Under the pieces are notes generated by a model. That model saw nothing but the letters and a program-made list of their open reading frames with translations, had not been told where the DNA came from and made no database searches. From the NCBI GenBank assembly GCA_007280205.1, contig QYPX01000059.1:35030-99029 (forward strand): DNA of 64,000 nucleotides, given 5' to 3'. The stretch is from Comamonadaceae bacterium (GTDB taxonomy: Bacteria; Pseudomonadota; Gammaproteobacteria; Burkholderiales; Burkholderiaceae_C). Position numbers and translations under genes: made by a program. The stretch's first letter is position 1, and each line of letters opens with the position of its first letter. This document shows, one piece after another, positions 1-10,510 of the stretch.

Positions 1-1955
1 TGCCGGGTATCGAGCAGGACCCCGGCGTACTGAAGGCGCAGGTCGAGATTGTCGGCTGGCGAGCGTTTGACAAGGTCGCGCATCAGACGCAGGGCCTCGA
101 CGGGTTGCCCCAGACGGGACCAACATCCAGCCACCTGTGCCAACAGCGAAATGTCGCCGCCAGCCTGCGACTCGGCTTGCAGCGCCGCCGCCTGTGCTGC
201 CTGCAAATTGCCTTGGGCAAACAGCTGCTGAGCTCGCTGGACCTGCAGGTTGACCGCGAGTCGCTGCAGGTCCTCGGTCATATTCTTGCTGCGCGCGGCC
301 ACCGGTATTCGTTCCATCACACTCAATCCGTCAAGCCATTGCTTTTGCTCGGCGTACAGCAAAGCGCGGGCATGCAGGACTTCAACCAGTTTAGGATGGG
401 TCACCAGCAGCTTGTCGAGCAGGGCCTCGGCCTTGCTCAAGTCACCCTGGCGCTGGTACTGACGCGCCAAAGCAAGTCGGGGCCATGGATCGGTGGGGTC
501 AAGCAACTGGGCGGCCTCAAGCTTGGCCGCGGCCGCTGCGTAATCGGCCGCCCGCTCGTCAGCTTCAGCCAGCTTCAGCAGGATGCCAGCCTTGAGTTGG
601 TTGAGACCGTCCATCTTCGAAGCAGCGGCTTGATCCAGCCCCGAAATCATGGTCATGGCCTCCCCTTCTCGATCCGTCTGCAGCAAGACCGTTATCAAGC
701 CACGAAACGCACCCGGATCAGTGGCAGAGGTCTTGAGGGCCAGCCGGTACATGCTCTCGGCTTTGGCCAACTGACGCTTTTCCAGCCACAAATCACCCAT
801 CAACACCTGACCCAAGATCTGGCGCTCATCAAGTTTGTTGGCCTCAAGCAATTTGTCTTCCAGGTCCAACAGTTTGCCCGCCTGTCGCGCTGCCGACACT
901 TGCTGCAGCAACGTCCAGTACTGTGCCGTATCGCGCGCCTGTTTCCAGCGTTCAGGGTGCCGGCGATCGTAGCGTATCGCCTGATCGAGTAACCGAACCG
1001 CCTCCCCGAATGCCTGCTGGCGCAAACGGACGGTCCCGAGTCCACCCAGAGCATCGACATCACGCGGCTTTTTGGCCAGGATCGATTCGAAACGTGCCGC
1101 AGCCCCTTGCATGTCACCCTGCTCCAACAGTTTGAATCCCGCCTGGCTTGGGCCGACCCGCCCCGCTTTCCTGGTTTCAACCAAAGGACGATCCAGCAGC
1201 GCCAAACGCTCCCGCACCGCCTGGTCATCAGGAAAGCGGGAAAGATAGCTGACAAACAGAGCCCGATCACCACGCCGGGCGTTGAGCCAGACCAGGGCCT
1301 GGCTCAGGCTCTTGCGCACTTCCTCGGGCTGCTCCGGCTGCTTCAAGACCGAGAGTTGGCGGATGCCTTCACGCCGGGCTGACTCGCGATAGGTGAGGTG
1401 ACGCGCCAGAGCAACAAGGTAACGTTGATTGCCAGGGTTGCTGCGGGCCAATTCGGCCAGGCCGCGCCGCGCTTCTTCCCAACCTTCGGCCGTAGCGCCC
1501 AGGGTTTGGTAATACTCCAGACCCAATTGCCCGGTCGGCTTGCTGGTACCCAGCGCGCTTCGATAGGTGCTTGTGGCGGCCTCGGCCTGTCCAGACTGCG
1601 CCTGTTTGCGCGCGATGCCGAGCGTGGGCGCGCTTTTTCCAGACTTCAACACGGTTTCGAGCTCGGCCAGACCGGCTGGCGCCGATGGCAACTGCGTGGC
1701 ACGCTGGTACAACTCCTGGGCCTGTGCAAGGCGGCCGGCGCGCGCCTCAAGCAGGCCCAGGCGCACCAACCCCTCCGGATGGCTCGCATCAGCCCGCAGC
1801 AGTTTCTTCCAGGCATCGCTGGCAAGATCATCCCGTCCATTTTGTTGCCAATATTGCGCCTGCGCCACCAATTGGCGGGTCGCAGCATCGTCAGCAGACC
1901 AGGCGTCGGCCAGGCCAAGACCCAGTGCAAACAACAAACAGACCAGCTTCTTCAT
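1..1955 (-). CDS. bcsC: Cellulose synthase operon protein C (TPR outer-membrane secretin-like), C-terminus beyond the left window edge
   Basis: Open minus frame starting MKKLVCLLFALGLGLADAWSADDAATRQLVAQAQYWQQNGRDDLASDAWKKLLRADASHPEGLVRLGLLEAR (signal peptide then TPR-like); directly follows bcsZ. Absent from the ORF track because no stop lies inside the window. Alternative in-frame ATG at 1973. Confidence 0.85.
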   Translation of the reverse strand, partial: MKKLVCLLFALGLGLADAWSADDAATRQLVAQAQYWQQNGRDDLASDAWKKLLRADASHPEGLVRLGLLEARAGRLAQAQELYQRATQLPSAPAGLAELETVLKSGKSAPTLGIARKQAQSGQAEAATSTYRSALGTSKPTGQLGLEYYQTLGATAEGWEEARRGLAELARSNPGNQRYLVALARHLTYRESARREGIRQLSVLKQPEQPEEVRKSLSQALVWLNARRGDRALFVSYLSRFPDDQAVRERLALLDRPLVETRKAGRVGPSQAGFKLLEQGDMQGAAARFESILAKKPRDVDALGGLGTVRLRQQAFGEAVRLLDQAIRYDRRHPERWKQARDTAQYWTLLQQVSAARQAGKLLDLEDKLLEANKLDERQILGQVLMGDLWLEKRQLAKAESMYRLALKTSATDPGAFRGLITVLLQTDREGEAMTMISGLDQAAASKMDGLNQLKAGILLKLAEADERAADYAAAAAKLEAAQLLDPTDPWPRLALARQYQRQGDLSKAEALLDKLLVTHPKLVEVLHARALLYAEQKQWLDGLSVMERIPVAARSKNMTEDLQRLAVNLQVQRAQQLFAQGNLQAAQAAALQAESQAGGDISLLAQVAGCWSRLGQPVEALRLMRDLVKRSPADNLDLRLQYAGVLLDTR

Positions 1956-1960
1956 ACGAA

Positions 1961-3118
1961 TCACATTTTGCATGTCAAAGTCACTCCCCAGTCAAGTCGA
2001 CCGTCCGGCGCGAACCGAAAGCGCTGGTCGATCCAGCCCAGCGAAAAAAGCCCCAGGGCCTGCTCGTAGTAAACCAATGGAACGCCACCCATCGCAACAA
2101 TTCTGAGTCGCTGCTGGCGGGCGCCCGTTTTTGCACCCACGGCATGCAGGTAGGGCAGCAGAGCCGCAGAAAAGCCGCCGGGGCCGCTGCCCTCGGACTC
2201 TCCAGAATAAGCATTCACACTGGCTGGAGGAACCAGCAGCCTTTCAACCAGCGTCCTCATCCCTTTCATGCGTGCCAGCAAACGTTTGCGCATCGGGTCC
2301 TGCGTCGGCAGCATGGCCGCCCACAGGTAGGTTCGAATCGCGTCATAGCTCCCCTGATAGCCCAACTCAGGATCGAGCGCAAAGCCGCGTTCGGGCCGTA
2401 CGGCAACCCAGTCAGGGACCAGATAGTGAGGTGTAACCGACTCGATCATGCTGACCGTCGTTGTCACCAGTGCCGCCCAGACGCCGGTCGGGACTTCGGT
2501 CGCCAATCCGCGCAAGACCGGCAAGGGCAGATAGCTTGGGTTGAGCTTCCAGCCACCCGATTTCAAGACAAAACCCTGCGGTCCCGGCAGCAGCACCGGG
2601 CCAACTCCGGCGACCTCCACGACCAGTTCCTTTTCAATGCGCGCCTGCATCAATTCGGCAGCTGCCAGCAGGCTGCTGTCACGCCAGCGCCGGGCGGCCT
2701 GAAAAAGCACATAGGCCAGCCAGAGGTCGGCGTCGCCCGCCGCATTGTTGTCGATGACGCCCCAGCTTCCATCGGGCCGCCTGCCCCACTTCCAGGCCAT
2801 CAGGCGGGCCGACAGGTCGCCCTGCGCCAGATTCGCCCGCGTCCAAGCCAGCAATCGATCAAAGGTCGGCCTATCGTTGGCCACCAGCGCGAAAAACATG
2901 GCATAAGCCTGGCTTTCCGAAGTGCTCTGAGCATCCGCCGAAAAGTCGACAACACGTCCATCAGCCTGAACAAACTTGTCTCTGAAAATGATCCAGTCCG
3001 CCCAACCATCGCAGTTCTCGGCACGTGCCATGCGGGGTGACGTCAACGCCAGCGCCACGACTGACTCCAGGAAGTGTCGACGTGAGCGCATCAAAACCAA
3101 CGATTTCCCGGCACCCAT
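1961..3118 (-). CDS. bcsZ: Periplasmic endo-1,4-beta-glucanase, GH8
   Basis: 385 aa; motifs WADWIIFRDKFVQADGRVVD, SESQAYAMFFALVANDRPTFDRLLAW, DADLWLAYVLF typical of GH8 BcsZ; operon context. Confidence 0.92.
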   Translation of the reverse strand: MGAGKSLVLMRSRRHFLESVVALALTSPRMARAENCDGWADWIIFRDKFVQADGRVVDFSADAQSTSESQAYAMFFALVANDRPTFDRLLAWTRANLAQGDLSARLMAWKWGRRPDGSWGVIDNNAAGDADLWLAYVLFQAARRWRDSSLLAAAELMQARIEKELVVEVAGVGPVLLPGPQGFVLKSGGWKLNPSYLPLPVLRGLATEVPTGVWAALVTTTVSMIESVTPHYLVPDWVAVRPERGFALDPELGYQGSYDAIRTYLWAAMLPTQDPMRKRLLARMKGMRTLVERLLVPPASVNAYSGESEGSGPGGFSAALLPYLHAVGAKTGARQQRLRIVAMGGVPLVYYEQALGLFSLGWIDQRFRFAPDGRLDWGVTLTCKM

Positions 3119-3130
3119 GGGCGCCTCACG

Positions 3131-5431
3131 CTACTCAAGATGCCTCTGCATGCGTTTGGCCGCAACCTCTCGCAAGGCGCGAAAGGCGATCGTCGCTAAC
3201 AGAATGCAAATCAGAACGCCGAGCAAACTGACCAGCACCGGATGGTTCGAAAAGGCCCAACGCAAGTGGATGCTCATGGGCAACGAACCAAGATAATAGG
3301 TCTCGCCGACTTTGGCGTACCGGTCACCCTTTTCATCAACGACCACAAAATCGCCCTGCACACTCTTGACTCGATCCGGGTCCAGCAGAATGTCGCCAAT
3401 CTTCCCCAGGTCGACCGCTCTGTCTGCGTACAACAGGACAACACTGCGTCCAGACTGCAAAGGTGACTCAAATGCCATCAGGCTTGTCAAACTACCCCCC
3501 TGCAATTTCAAGCTGCCCGCGGGGCGCGGCGTGACCTGAATGTCCTCCTCTTCCCAGCGAAAAATTGTGCGCCGGAATATGTCTGGCTCGCGAACGCGGT
3601 GCTCGCCGTCGACTTGCATCAAGGGCAAACGGTCAGCCCACTTGGTCATCAGATGCTGGTCTTTTGCCGAACCAATGACGATCAAATCACGCTGCGCCAC
3701 CTTGTCCAATTCAGGGGGCGCCACCAGCGCATGACGCAAGGCGGGATAACCAGTAGCCTCGCCCATTCGCCCCATCAGCATCAAATAGGCTCCAATTTCC
3801 GGCGCCGCGGGTTGTTCCGGCATCACCACCGCAGTCTCCGAGAGATCTGCCATGCGTGTGAACGGAAAACCAATATTTCTGAAAAAGGCCAAGTCCGGCA
3901 AGGCGCTGTAATGCGGAAAGCTGCTTAGATCGAAGGTCGACTCCGGGTCTATCGCGCCGCGCAAATTATCCGTCAGTGAGTCGCGACATTCACCCTCCTT
4001 GACCAGATCAAAATAGTACTGAAACTGCAGTTGGCTGCGACCATCGACCCGATGCAGCGGGACAAAGACACTGTCTTCCCGGTAGCTGGGCACTTTGTCG
4101 AAGAAGGGCACTTTCAGCAGGTCCTTGCTCGCCGACTTCTTGTTCGACTCATCAAGTACCAGTGCACGAACGAACTCGCCATTGATGCCGATGTTGAGAG
4201 TCGACTTCTTGCTCAGCGGCAAGGCCGTAAAACGATATTTCAATTCAACCGGAACGCCTGGACTGCGCCACGTAAACAGGTCCGGAGCATTGCGAAAATT
4301 TACCGATATCAAACCGGGGAAGAATCCCTGCACCTGAAGCTCTTCGGGTTGAGTCAATTCGGCGAACCGTACCGGTCGATCGGTCGGCACCCAGGCTGGC
4401 GCATCGTACGGCTTGCGGGCTGGTGGTTCTACGTCCTGCGTGACCACGACGCGCTGTCCACTAAGCGTTCCGTTGCCAAGTACGATGGACCTGACGGCAC
4501 GCATCAAGTCTTGTTCGCCATCACCAGAAATCAGCAATAACTTGGCGTTCGGGTTGTTCGGATGGGGCTCGATCGACACCGTCGCGCCCGATGTACTGCT
4601 CAGGCCGCCCATTTTTTCACTGCCGTCGAGAAACACGACTGCATTTCCCTCTGGCAAAGCATTCAGGAAGGTTGGGAAGCGTGCGCCACGATAACTGGCA
4701 AGACTGCCAAACCAGGATGCCAGTACGCCAGCCGCCTTGAGTGTTCCGAAAGACGGTGCAGCAACAAAAACGAAGGGCAATTTGAGCGTGGCGTTGTCAC
4801 GCTTTTCAAAAAATGGCAGCGGTAAATACTTCAGATCGTTTGTCAGTGCCAGGGGCGCCAGCGTCAATTCAAGCCGCCCAAGGTTGCTCAGTTCAAGCCA
4901 TAGCGAACTGTGCAAGGGGTCTTCGCATTTGTAGGTGTAATGCCCGATCAGCCGGAACTGAAGCTTGTTGTAGTCTGTGAAGAAGCGCGGATCGAGATCT
5001 ATCTCACGCCGGTTGGGCAAGCCCTTCTCACGAGGCAGCGGCAGCACAGCAATCACTTCATCATTGAGCATCACCTTGAGATGACTCAACTCAGCGAGCA
5101 AAGCAGGCGAGTAGGAATAGTCAAACTTCAACTTCGCCGAGGCCACCACCTCATCGGAGCGAATCGCAAAAGGCAGCGCGATGGACCCATCAACACCGCG
5201 CAATCGGATCGGTGTCGAGGCACCCAATTGTTTGAAGCTATACGAGGCGATTCGTTGCCCGGATGCCTCCGGGGTGACCGCCTTGGGTGATTTGGCTTGG
5301 ATCGGTGCGCTGATCAACACACCGAGCAGGAGCAGCAGCGCCGTCGCCGAACTCAGCTTTGAAGGTAGATAACGCAAGATTTGTGGCATGACATCAAATT
5401 TCATTTTTTCCATACTGGCAACCGCCTCCAC
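3131..5431 (-). CDS. bcsB: Cellulose synthase regulatory subunit BcsB
   Basis: 766 aa, signal sequence, C-terminal TM; LRGVDGSIALPFAIRSDEVV, overlaps the bcsA 3' end. Confidence 0.92.
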   Translation of the reverse strand: MEAVASMEKMKFDVMPQILRYLPSKLSSATALLLLLGVLISAPIQAKSPKAVTPEASGQRIASYSFKQLGASTPIRLRGVDGSIALPFAIRSDEVVASAKLKFDYSYSPALLAELSHLKVMLNDEVIAVLPLPREKGLPNRREIDLDPRFFTDYNKLQFRLIGHYTYKCEDPLHSSLWLELSNLGRLELTLAPLALTNDLKYLPLPFFEKRDNATLKLPFVFVAAPSFGTLKAAGVLASWFGSLASYRGARFPTFLNALPEGNAVVFLDGSEKMGGLSSTSGATVSIEPHPNNPNAKLLLISGDGEQDLMRAVRSIVLGNGTLSGQRVVVTQDVEPPARKPYDAPAWVPTDRPVRFAELTQPEELQVQGFFPGLISVNFRNAPDLFTWRSPGVPVELKYRFTALPLSKKSTLNIGINGEFVRALVLDESNKKSASKDLLKVPFFDKVPSYREDSVFVPLHRVDGRSQLQFQYYFDLVKEGECRDSLTDNLRGAIDPESTFDLSSFPHYSALPDLAFFRNIGFPFTRMADLSETAVVMPEQPAAPEIGAYLMLMGRMGEATGYPALRHALVAPPELDKVAQRDLIVIGSAKDQHLMTKWADRLPLMQVDGEHRVREPDIFRRTIFRWEEEDIQVTPRPAGSLKLQGGSLTSLMAFESPLQSGRSVVLLYADRAVDLGKIGDILLDPDRVKSVQGDFVVVDEKGDRYAKVGETYYLGSLPMSIHLRWAFSNHPVLVSLLGVLICILLATIAFRALREVAAKRMQRHLE

Positions 5432-7629
5432 TGCCGACTCAGGGCAATTCGCTTGACAAGACGAGTCAAACCTTCGATACCGACACCAAGCACTTCGCGG
5501 ATACCTTGCAGAGGGCGATCGATGTCACGTTCAGGCAACCAGTCTTGCCACGCATCCGCCCGCGAAAAGGTCGCAGCAACGAGTGAACGATAGTCGTCAA
5601 GGTTCATATTTTCAAACCGTGCCCGCATCACCAGTCCCTGATTAAATACGATCGCGGCCGGAATGGCGAACTCCCGCTCACCCCGGAACAAGGATATTCT
5701 GACCATGCTGCCCTGCTCAAGGGCCACTTCCGTCGGCAGTTTGACAGCCAGACCGCCTTCGGAAAAATCGTCCACTTCGCAGGCGACGGTGCGCCCATTG
5801 GGCAACCTGATCATTGCCGGCAAATCGATTTGAACCCGCCAGTGGCGCCGGATCTGTCGTGCCTCCAGCGCGACGGACAGGGTGGCTGCGAGAATCGTCA
5901 GGTTATAGGCGGTCCACATCAAATTGAACAAGACGGTGCCGAATTCATGGCTGTTCCACCAGAACAAGCGGCCGATGCCGACGACGAGGCCAGCAATGTT
6001 CAATACCAGGATGACAATATAGGGCATTGAAGTCTTCCAGTCGAAATACTCTTGCTCAACCCGGCCGCCCTTGCCTGTGACATTGAACTGGCCAAATTTC
6101 GGATTGATCATTGCCAGCGTCGTTGGCACCATGATGTACCAGGCCAACGCAGTTTCGTAGACTTCCGCCCAGAACGTGTGGCGGTGCTTCCCTTGCATTC
6201 TGGAGTTGGCAATATTGGCGTGCGTCAGGTGGGGTATGGCGTAAACCGCAATCAAATCGGCCGACGCCTGAATGATGTGCGCTTCGAAGAACAGATAGGA
6301 CAGCGGCGCCGTGAGAAAGATGATCCGTGGCAACCCGTAGAAGAAGTGCAGCATGGCGTTCAAATAGCATAGGCGCTGCGGCCAGCGCAGGCCCTTGCCC
6401 AGCAGCGGATTGTCAATTCTGAAAATCTGCGCCATACCGCGTGCCCAGCGGATCCGCTGGCGCACATGCGCCGACAAACTCTCGGTGGCCAGGCCGGCCG
6501 CCTGGGTCACTCCCAAGTAGGCCGTGCTGTATCCCAATCGGTGCAGCTTCAGTGCAGTGTGTGCATCCTCTGTCACCGTCTCGGTGGCCACACCGCCAAC
6601 CTCCATCAGCATGGTGCGCCGTAGCACCGCGCAGGAACCACAGAAGAAGGTTGCGTTCCACAGGTCATTGCCATCCTGCACCAGTCCATAAAACAACTCG
6701 CCTTCATTGGGCATAAGCCGGAACAACTGCAGATTGCGCTCAAAGGGGTCGGGCGACAGGAAATGGTGTGGCGTCTGCACCATGGCAAGTGCGCTGTCCT
6801 GCAAGAACAGGCCAACCGTGGCCTGCAAGAACGTTCGCGTAGGAATGTGATCACAATCGAAAATCGCAATCAATTCTCCGTCCGTCTCCGGCAATGCCGA
6901 ATTGATATTTCCCGCTTTGGCATGCAGGTTGTTGGAACGCGTCAAATAGTTCACTTCCAGCGAGGCAGCAAAGTCCCGAAACTCGTTGCGTCGCCCATCA
7001 TCAAGAAGGTAGACCTTGATCTTGTCGCGCGGCCAGTCCATGGCGAGTGCCGCAATCACCGTAGGCATAACAACAGAGAGGGGTTCGTTGTAGGTCGGAA
7101 TAAAGACATCTACCGTCGGCCACATGGACAAGTCCTGTGGCATCGGCACGGGCTTGCGCTTCAGCGGCCAGGCTGTCTGGAAATAGCCGACAATCAAAAT
7201 GATCCAGGCATACAACTCGGCCGCCAACAAGGCCAAACCGAGCAGCAGGTCAACACTCTGTTCAATTTGCAAACTCGTGATGCAGCGCCAATACAAGTAA
7301 CGCGTCGATGCCAGCACTGAAAGACTGACAAGCACCAGGGTCACCAACGTCCCAACGTAGCGACGCATGTACAAGGCGACTGAAACTATAACCAAAGAAA
7401 ACACAAGTTGCTCGTCGCGCGAAAACGGAATAGTGATCAGCACACCGAACAGGATCAGACAGACAACAGCAAACGCCCCCAACACACCCGGCGTCGACCA
7501 CGCCGACCAATTCACCAGTCGGTTGCCTGATTCATTGACAAGGCCATACAAATAGCGCGGATTGAGCAAAGAACGCGCCCCAAAGCTCCAATGCTTTCGC
7601 CAGCGCATCAAGATGGAGCGTGCACTCAT
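5401..7629 (-). CDS. bcsA: Cellulose synthase catalytic subunit (GT2, C-terminal PilZ domain)
   Basis: 742 aa; VDVFIPTYNEP, FDCDHIPT, TEDAHTALKLHRLGY, QRIRWARGM (QxxRW), PilZ region. Confidence 0.96.
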   Translation of the reverse strand: MSARSILMRWRKHWSFGARSLLNPRYLYGLVNESGNRLVNWSAWSTPGVLGAFAVVCLILFGVLITIPFSRDEQLVFSLVIVSVALYMRRYVGTLVTLVLVSLSVLASTRYLYWRCITSLQIEQSVDLLLGLALLAAELYAWIILIVGYFQTAWPLKRKPVPMPQDLSMWPTVDVFIPTYNEPLSVVMPTVIAALAMDWPRDKIKVYLLDDGRRNEFRDFAASLEVNYLTRSNNLHAKAGNINSALPETDGELIAIFDCDHIPTRTFLQATVGLFLQDSALAMVQTPHHFLSPDPFERNLQLFRLMPNEGELFYGLVQDGNDLWNATFFCGSCAVLRRTMLMEVGGVATETVTEDAHTALKLHRLGYSTAYLGVTQAAGLATESLSAHVRQRIRWARGMAQIFRIDNPLLGKGLRWPQRLCYLNAMLHFFYGLPRIIFLTAPLSYLFFEAHIIQASADLIAVYAIPHLTHANIANSRMQGKHRHTFWAEVYETALAWYIMVPTTLAMINPKFGQFNVTGKGGRVEQEYFDWKTSMPYIVILVLNIAGLVVGIGRLFWWNSHEFGTVLFNLMWTAYNLTILAATLSVALEARQIRRHWRVQIDLPAMIRLPNGRTVACEVDDFSEGGLAVKLPTEVALEQGSMVRISLFRGEREFAIPAAIVFNQGLVMRARFENMNLDDYRSLVAATFSRADAWQDWLPERDIDRPLQGIREVLGVGIEGLTRLVKRIALSRQWRRLPVWKK

Positions 7630-8390
7630 CGATCGGCCTGACCGATCAGGTATGCGGCAAGTCGCTGAAAATCGTGCGTCGCCTGGCAGCGCGGATCGTA
7701 GGACAACACCGGTTGCAAAAACGCCAACGCCTCACAAACCGCTTCATCCCGGTGAATTCCCACTGGCAACAAACGTTTGCCAAGACGTTGCTGCAGCACT
7801 TCCCCGATATCACGGTTCAGACGCACCGATTCATCTGTCTGGTTCAAAAGGTAAACGCTCTGGACTCCCGGACGCTGCACAGCAATCTGCTCAATCCAGG
7901 TTTCCATCGCAACAATGGTCGAGTACGACGCCGCATCCGCAAGCAACACAATCAGGATCAGATCGGCACAGGCAAAGCCTTGATTCAGGTACACGGAGGG
8001 CCCCGGCGGCATGTCAATCAACACCAGATCATCGTCCCCAAGGCCGGTCTGTGCCAACTGGCGTTCCAACCAATCGGGCTCTTCCACCAACAGGTCTTCA
8101 AATGCCTCGCGTTCGGATTCACTGACAAGCCCATAGGGAAGGCAAACCACGCCGAACGGGCTGTCTACCATCGCAGACTGCCAACTCCTGCGTCGCAAAG
8201 CCTGCTTGCAAATGCTCTGGCCTTCCACTGCCTCGATACCCAGGTGTAGACGCAAGGCGTTTTGTGGATCAAGATCGATTGCCGAGACCCGACCGGCACC
8301 AAGCTCGGCTGCCATGGCAACGGCCAGATTGGCGGTCACAGAAGTTTTTCCGACCCCGCCCTTCATTGACGCAACAACGATAACGCTCAT
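7626..8390 (-). CDS. bcsQ: Cellulose biosynthesis MinD/ParA-like ATPase BcsQ
   Basis: 254 aa; MSVIVVASMKGGVGKTSVTANLAVAMA Walker A; directly upstream of bcsA. Confidence 0.93.
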   Translation of the reverse strand: MSVIVVASMKGGVGKTSVTANLAVAMAAELGAGRVSAIDLDPQNALRLHLGIEAVEGQSICKQALRRRSWQSAMVDSPFGVVCLPYGLVSESEREAFEDLLVEEPDWLERQLAQTGLGDDDLVLIDMPPGPSVYLNQGFACADLILIVLLADAASYSTIVAMETWIEQIAVQRPGVQSVYLLNQTDESVRLNRDIGEVLQQRLGKRLLPVGIHRDEAVCEALAFLQPVLSYDPRCQATHDFQRLAAYLIGQADR

Positions 8391-8426
8391 ACTGTTCCTA
8401 GCAGTTCAGCTGATCAGGGTGAAGAA

Positions 8427-8726
8427 TCACCACTTTGCCTTTTGACCTGGGCTTGCAGCGCGCTCGATTCGCCTGAAAACCCGGCTCAATGCGCTGTCCG
8501 TGCCATGGCCTGGACGCTCACTCGTTTCCTGTTCGAGCCATCCCTGTTTTTGACGCCTCGAGAGTGCCGGCAGCGTGAAGCGCGCGTCAATCGCCATGGA
8601 TTTCACCAATGGCCATCGGTTTTCAGCATGGCTGGCCTCTGCTTCCCGGTTAAATTCCCGAAAGCCGTTGACGTCACGCCAGAAGGGCTTGAATAGCGCG
8701 CCTGCATCATCAAACCGTTTGGACAC
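8427..8726 (-). CDS. bcsP: BcsP/BcsR-like cellulose biosynthesis accessory protein
   Basis: GTG start; VSKRFDDAGALFKPFWRDVNGFREFNREAEASHAENRWPLV resembles the (Y/F)xEhxREexxxxAxxRWPLL core of BcsP/BcsR; sits directly before bcsQ. Confidence 0.6.
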   Translation of the reverse strand: MSKRFDDAGALFKPFWRDVNGFREFNREAEASHAENRWPLVKSMAIDARFTLPALSRRQKQGWLEQETSERPGHGTDSALSRVFRRIERAASPGQKAKW

Positions 8727-8728
8727 CC

Positions 8729-9376
8729 TCAAGTCCCCCCCACATACGGATTGCTCTTGCGCTCCCGCCCAAACGTGCTCTCCGGTCCATGGCCCGGAAT
8801 GAAGACCGTTGCATCGCCCATGGGCCAAAGGCGCTCGACGATGCTGGCAATCAGTGTCTCGTGGTCGCCCTGCGGCAGATCGGTGCGACCGATGGACCCG
8901 GCAAACAGCACATCACCGACAAAGGCCCGGTTCGCCTCGGCACTATAAAAGACCACATGGCCGGGCGTGTGACCGGGACAATGCCGCACCTGCAGTGTGC
9001 TTTGCCCCAGCGTCACGGTGTCGTGATCGGACAGCCAGCGCGTCGGCGCGAAGCCCATCGCCTGAGCAAAGCCGAACATTTTGCTCTGGGCCGGCAGGCC
9101 GTCGATCCAGAACTGATCGGCCTGATGCGGTCCGATGATGGGCAGATGAAGTTGCGCCGCCAGTTCACCGGCGCCTCCGGCATGATCGATGTGGGCGTGG
9201 GTCAGCCAGATCTGGCTCAGCGCCAGTTGCCGCTGGTTCACAGCGGCCAGCAGCAAGTCGAGATCGCCACCCGGGTCAATGAGGGCCGCCTGCAAGGTCT
9301 GGTCACACCAGACAAGAGAGCAATTCTGCTGAAAATTGGTGACAGGAATGGTTTGGTAGCGTAGCATTTGAATCAC
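8729..9376 (-). CDS. MBL-fold metallohydrolase, YcbL/GloC-like
   Basis: 215 aa; NFQQNCSLVWCDQTLQAALIDPGGD, LTHAHIDHAGG, HCPGHTPGHVVFY. Confidence 0.9.
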   Translation of the reverse strand: MIQMLRYQTIPVTNFQQNCSLVWCDQTLQAALIDPGGDLDLLLAAVNQRQLALSQIWLTHAHIDHAGGAGELAAQLHLPIIGPHQADQFWIDGLPAQSKMFGFAQAMGFAPTRWLSDHDTVTLGQSTLQVRHCPGHTPGHVVFYSAEANRAFVGDVLFAGSIGRTDLPQGDHETLIASIVERLWPMGDATVFIPGHGPESTFGRERKSNPYVGGT

Positions 9377-10422
9377 ATTCTAGGGCTCAATCCGGTCTCT
9401 TGTGCGCCTGCGCCGCCCTGCTCGATGCGTTGCACCAACAGATCGACAAAGTTGCCTTCGCCAAGGTCGATGCGGACCCGTACCGGCAGGTACTGCAAGC
9501 TTGGCGCAAACCACAATTCAGCGGTAATAACACCGCTCGGGTTCGCAATGGGCCGGGGGCGCAGATGAAAGGCCGACACGGGTCCGAGTTCCGGTGTCTG
9601 CAGCAGTTCTTCCTCGACCACGTCATAGGTCCATAAAGCCATGCCTTGCGGTCGGGCCAGCCACAGGCTGACCTGCTGCCCCACCCTGAGTTCTTCACGG
9701 CCCGTTGAAAACCGGTGACTGAGTTCGACAAACTGGCTGGCGGTGTCCTGCAGCGCAGGCGGCTGCGGCAATTGAACGCCATTGTCGAACCAGACCAAGG
9801 CACCATCAAACACCAGTCGCCGCAAGCCCCAGGGGAATTGTTCCTGGTAGATCCGCGGCAACAGCGCATCGGCGCGAACCTCACCCTGGCTGGTCAAGGA
9901 AACCTGCAGCAGAGCCAGACTCAGGTCAACACGAACCTGATAACGGCTCTCTTCGCGCTGCCACTGCACGCGGGCACTGCCATGCAGATTGCCGCGGTAG
10001 TACCCACCCAGGCGGTAAGACAGCCGGGTGTCGGCGGGCCAGCCATCACCGCTCACCCCCTTGGAGTCAGGAGCCGCAGCGCCCGGGTCAACAGGCGGCA
10101 GTTCGTCCGGCTCGGCTGGCTTCGTATCCTGCGCCTCTACAGGCGCCTCCTCAGGTGCGACGACCGGCTGCGTTTCATCAGCGGCTGGCGACAACGCCGG
10201 CACAGCACCAACACGGGGCTCAGGCCTCGCCAACGTTTTGTACCGTGGCGACACTGAAAGCGTGGGCGTGATCATCCGGGTGAACATGGGGTCTGCCATC
10301 AGCGCCATGCGCTCGCCCGGTGGCAACTGGCCCTGCAACCAGCGCAGCCCCAGCAGATGTGCGCAAAGCACACTCAGCAGCATCAAGCCGAGCCAGAGCG
10401 GTCGCGACGGCGCACGATTCAC
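9373..10422 (-). CDS. DUF3108 domain-containing protein
   Basis: 349 aa; N-terminal TM, RLSYRLGGYYRGNLHGSARVQWQREESRYQVRVDLSL, C-terminal LPVRVRIDLGEGNFVDLLVQRIE. Confidence 0.75.
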   Translation of the reverse strand: MNRAPSRPLWLGLMLLSVLCAHLLGLRWLQGQLPPGERMALMADPMFTRMITPTLSVSPRYKTLARPEPRVGAVPALSPAADETQPVVAPEEAPVEAQDTKPAEPDELPPVDPGAAAPDSKGVSGDGWPADTRLSYRLGGYYRGNLHGSARVQWQREESRYQVRVDLSLALLQVSLTSQGEVRADALLPRIYQEQFPWGLRRLVFDGALVWFDNGVQLPQPPALQDTASQFVELSHRFSTGREELRVGQQVSLWLARPQGMALWTYDVVEEELLQTPELGPVSAFHLRPRPIANPSGVITAELWFAPSLQYLPVRVRIDLGEGNFVDLLVQRIEQGGAGAQETGLSPRM

Positions 10423-10510
10423 GGCCGCTGCCCTGAATAGAGATAGACCAAGGAGGCTCCGGTTGCTAAGATCACAGCCCCGATCTTATGCAATCGCAGC
10501 AAGGCATCCC

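Noticed and set aside
105-2069. Long plus-strand ORFs (105-992, 1107-1382, 1398-2069)
   Set aside because: They are in the exact mirror frame of bcsC on the minus strand; GC-rich antisense ORFs with no recognisable domains.
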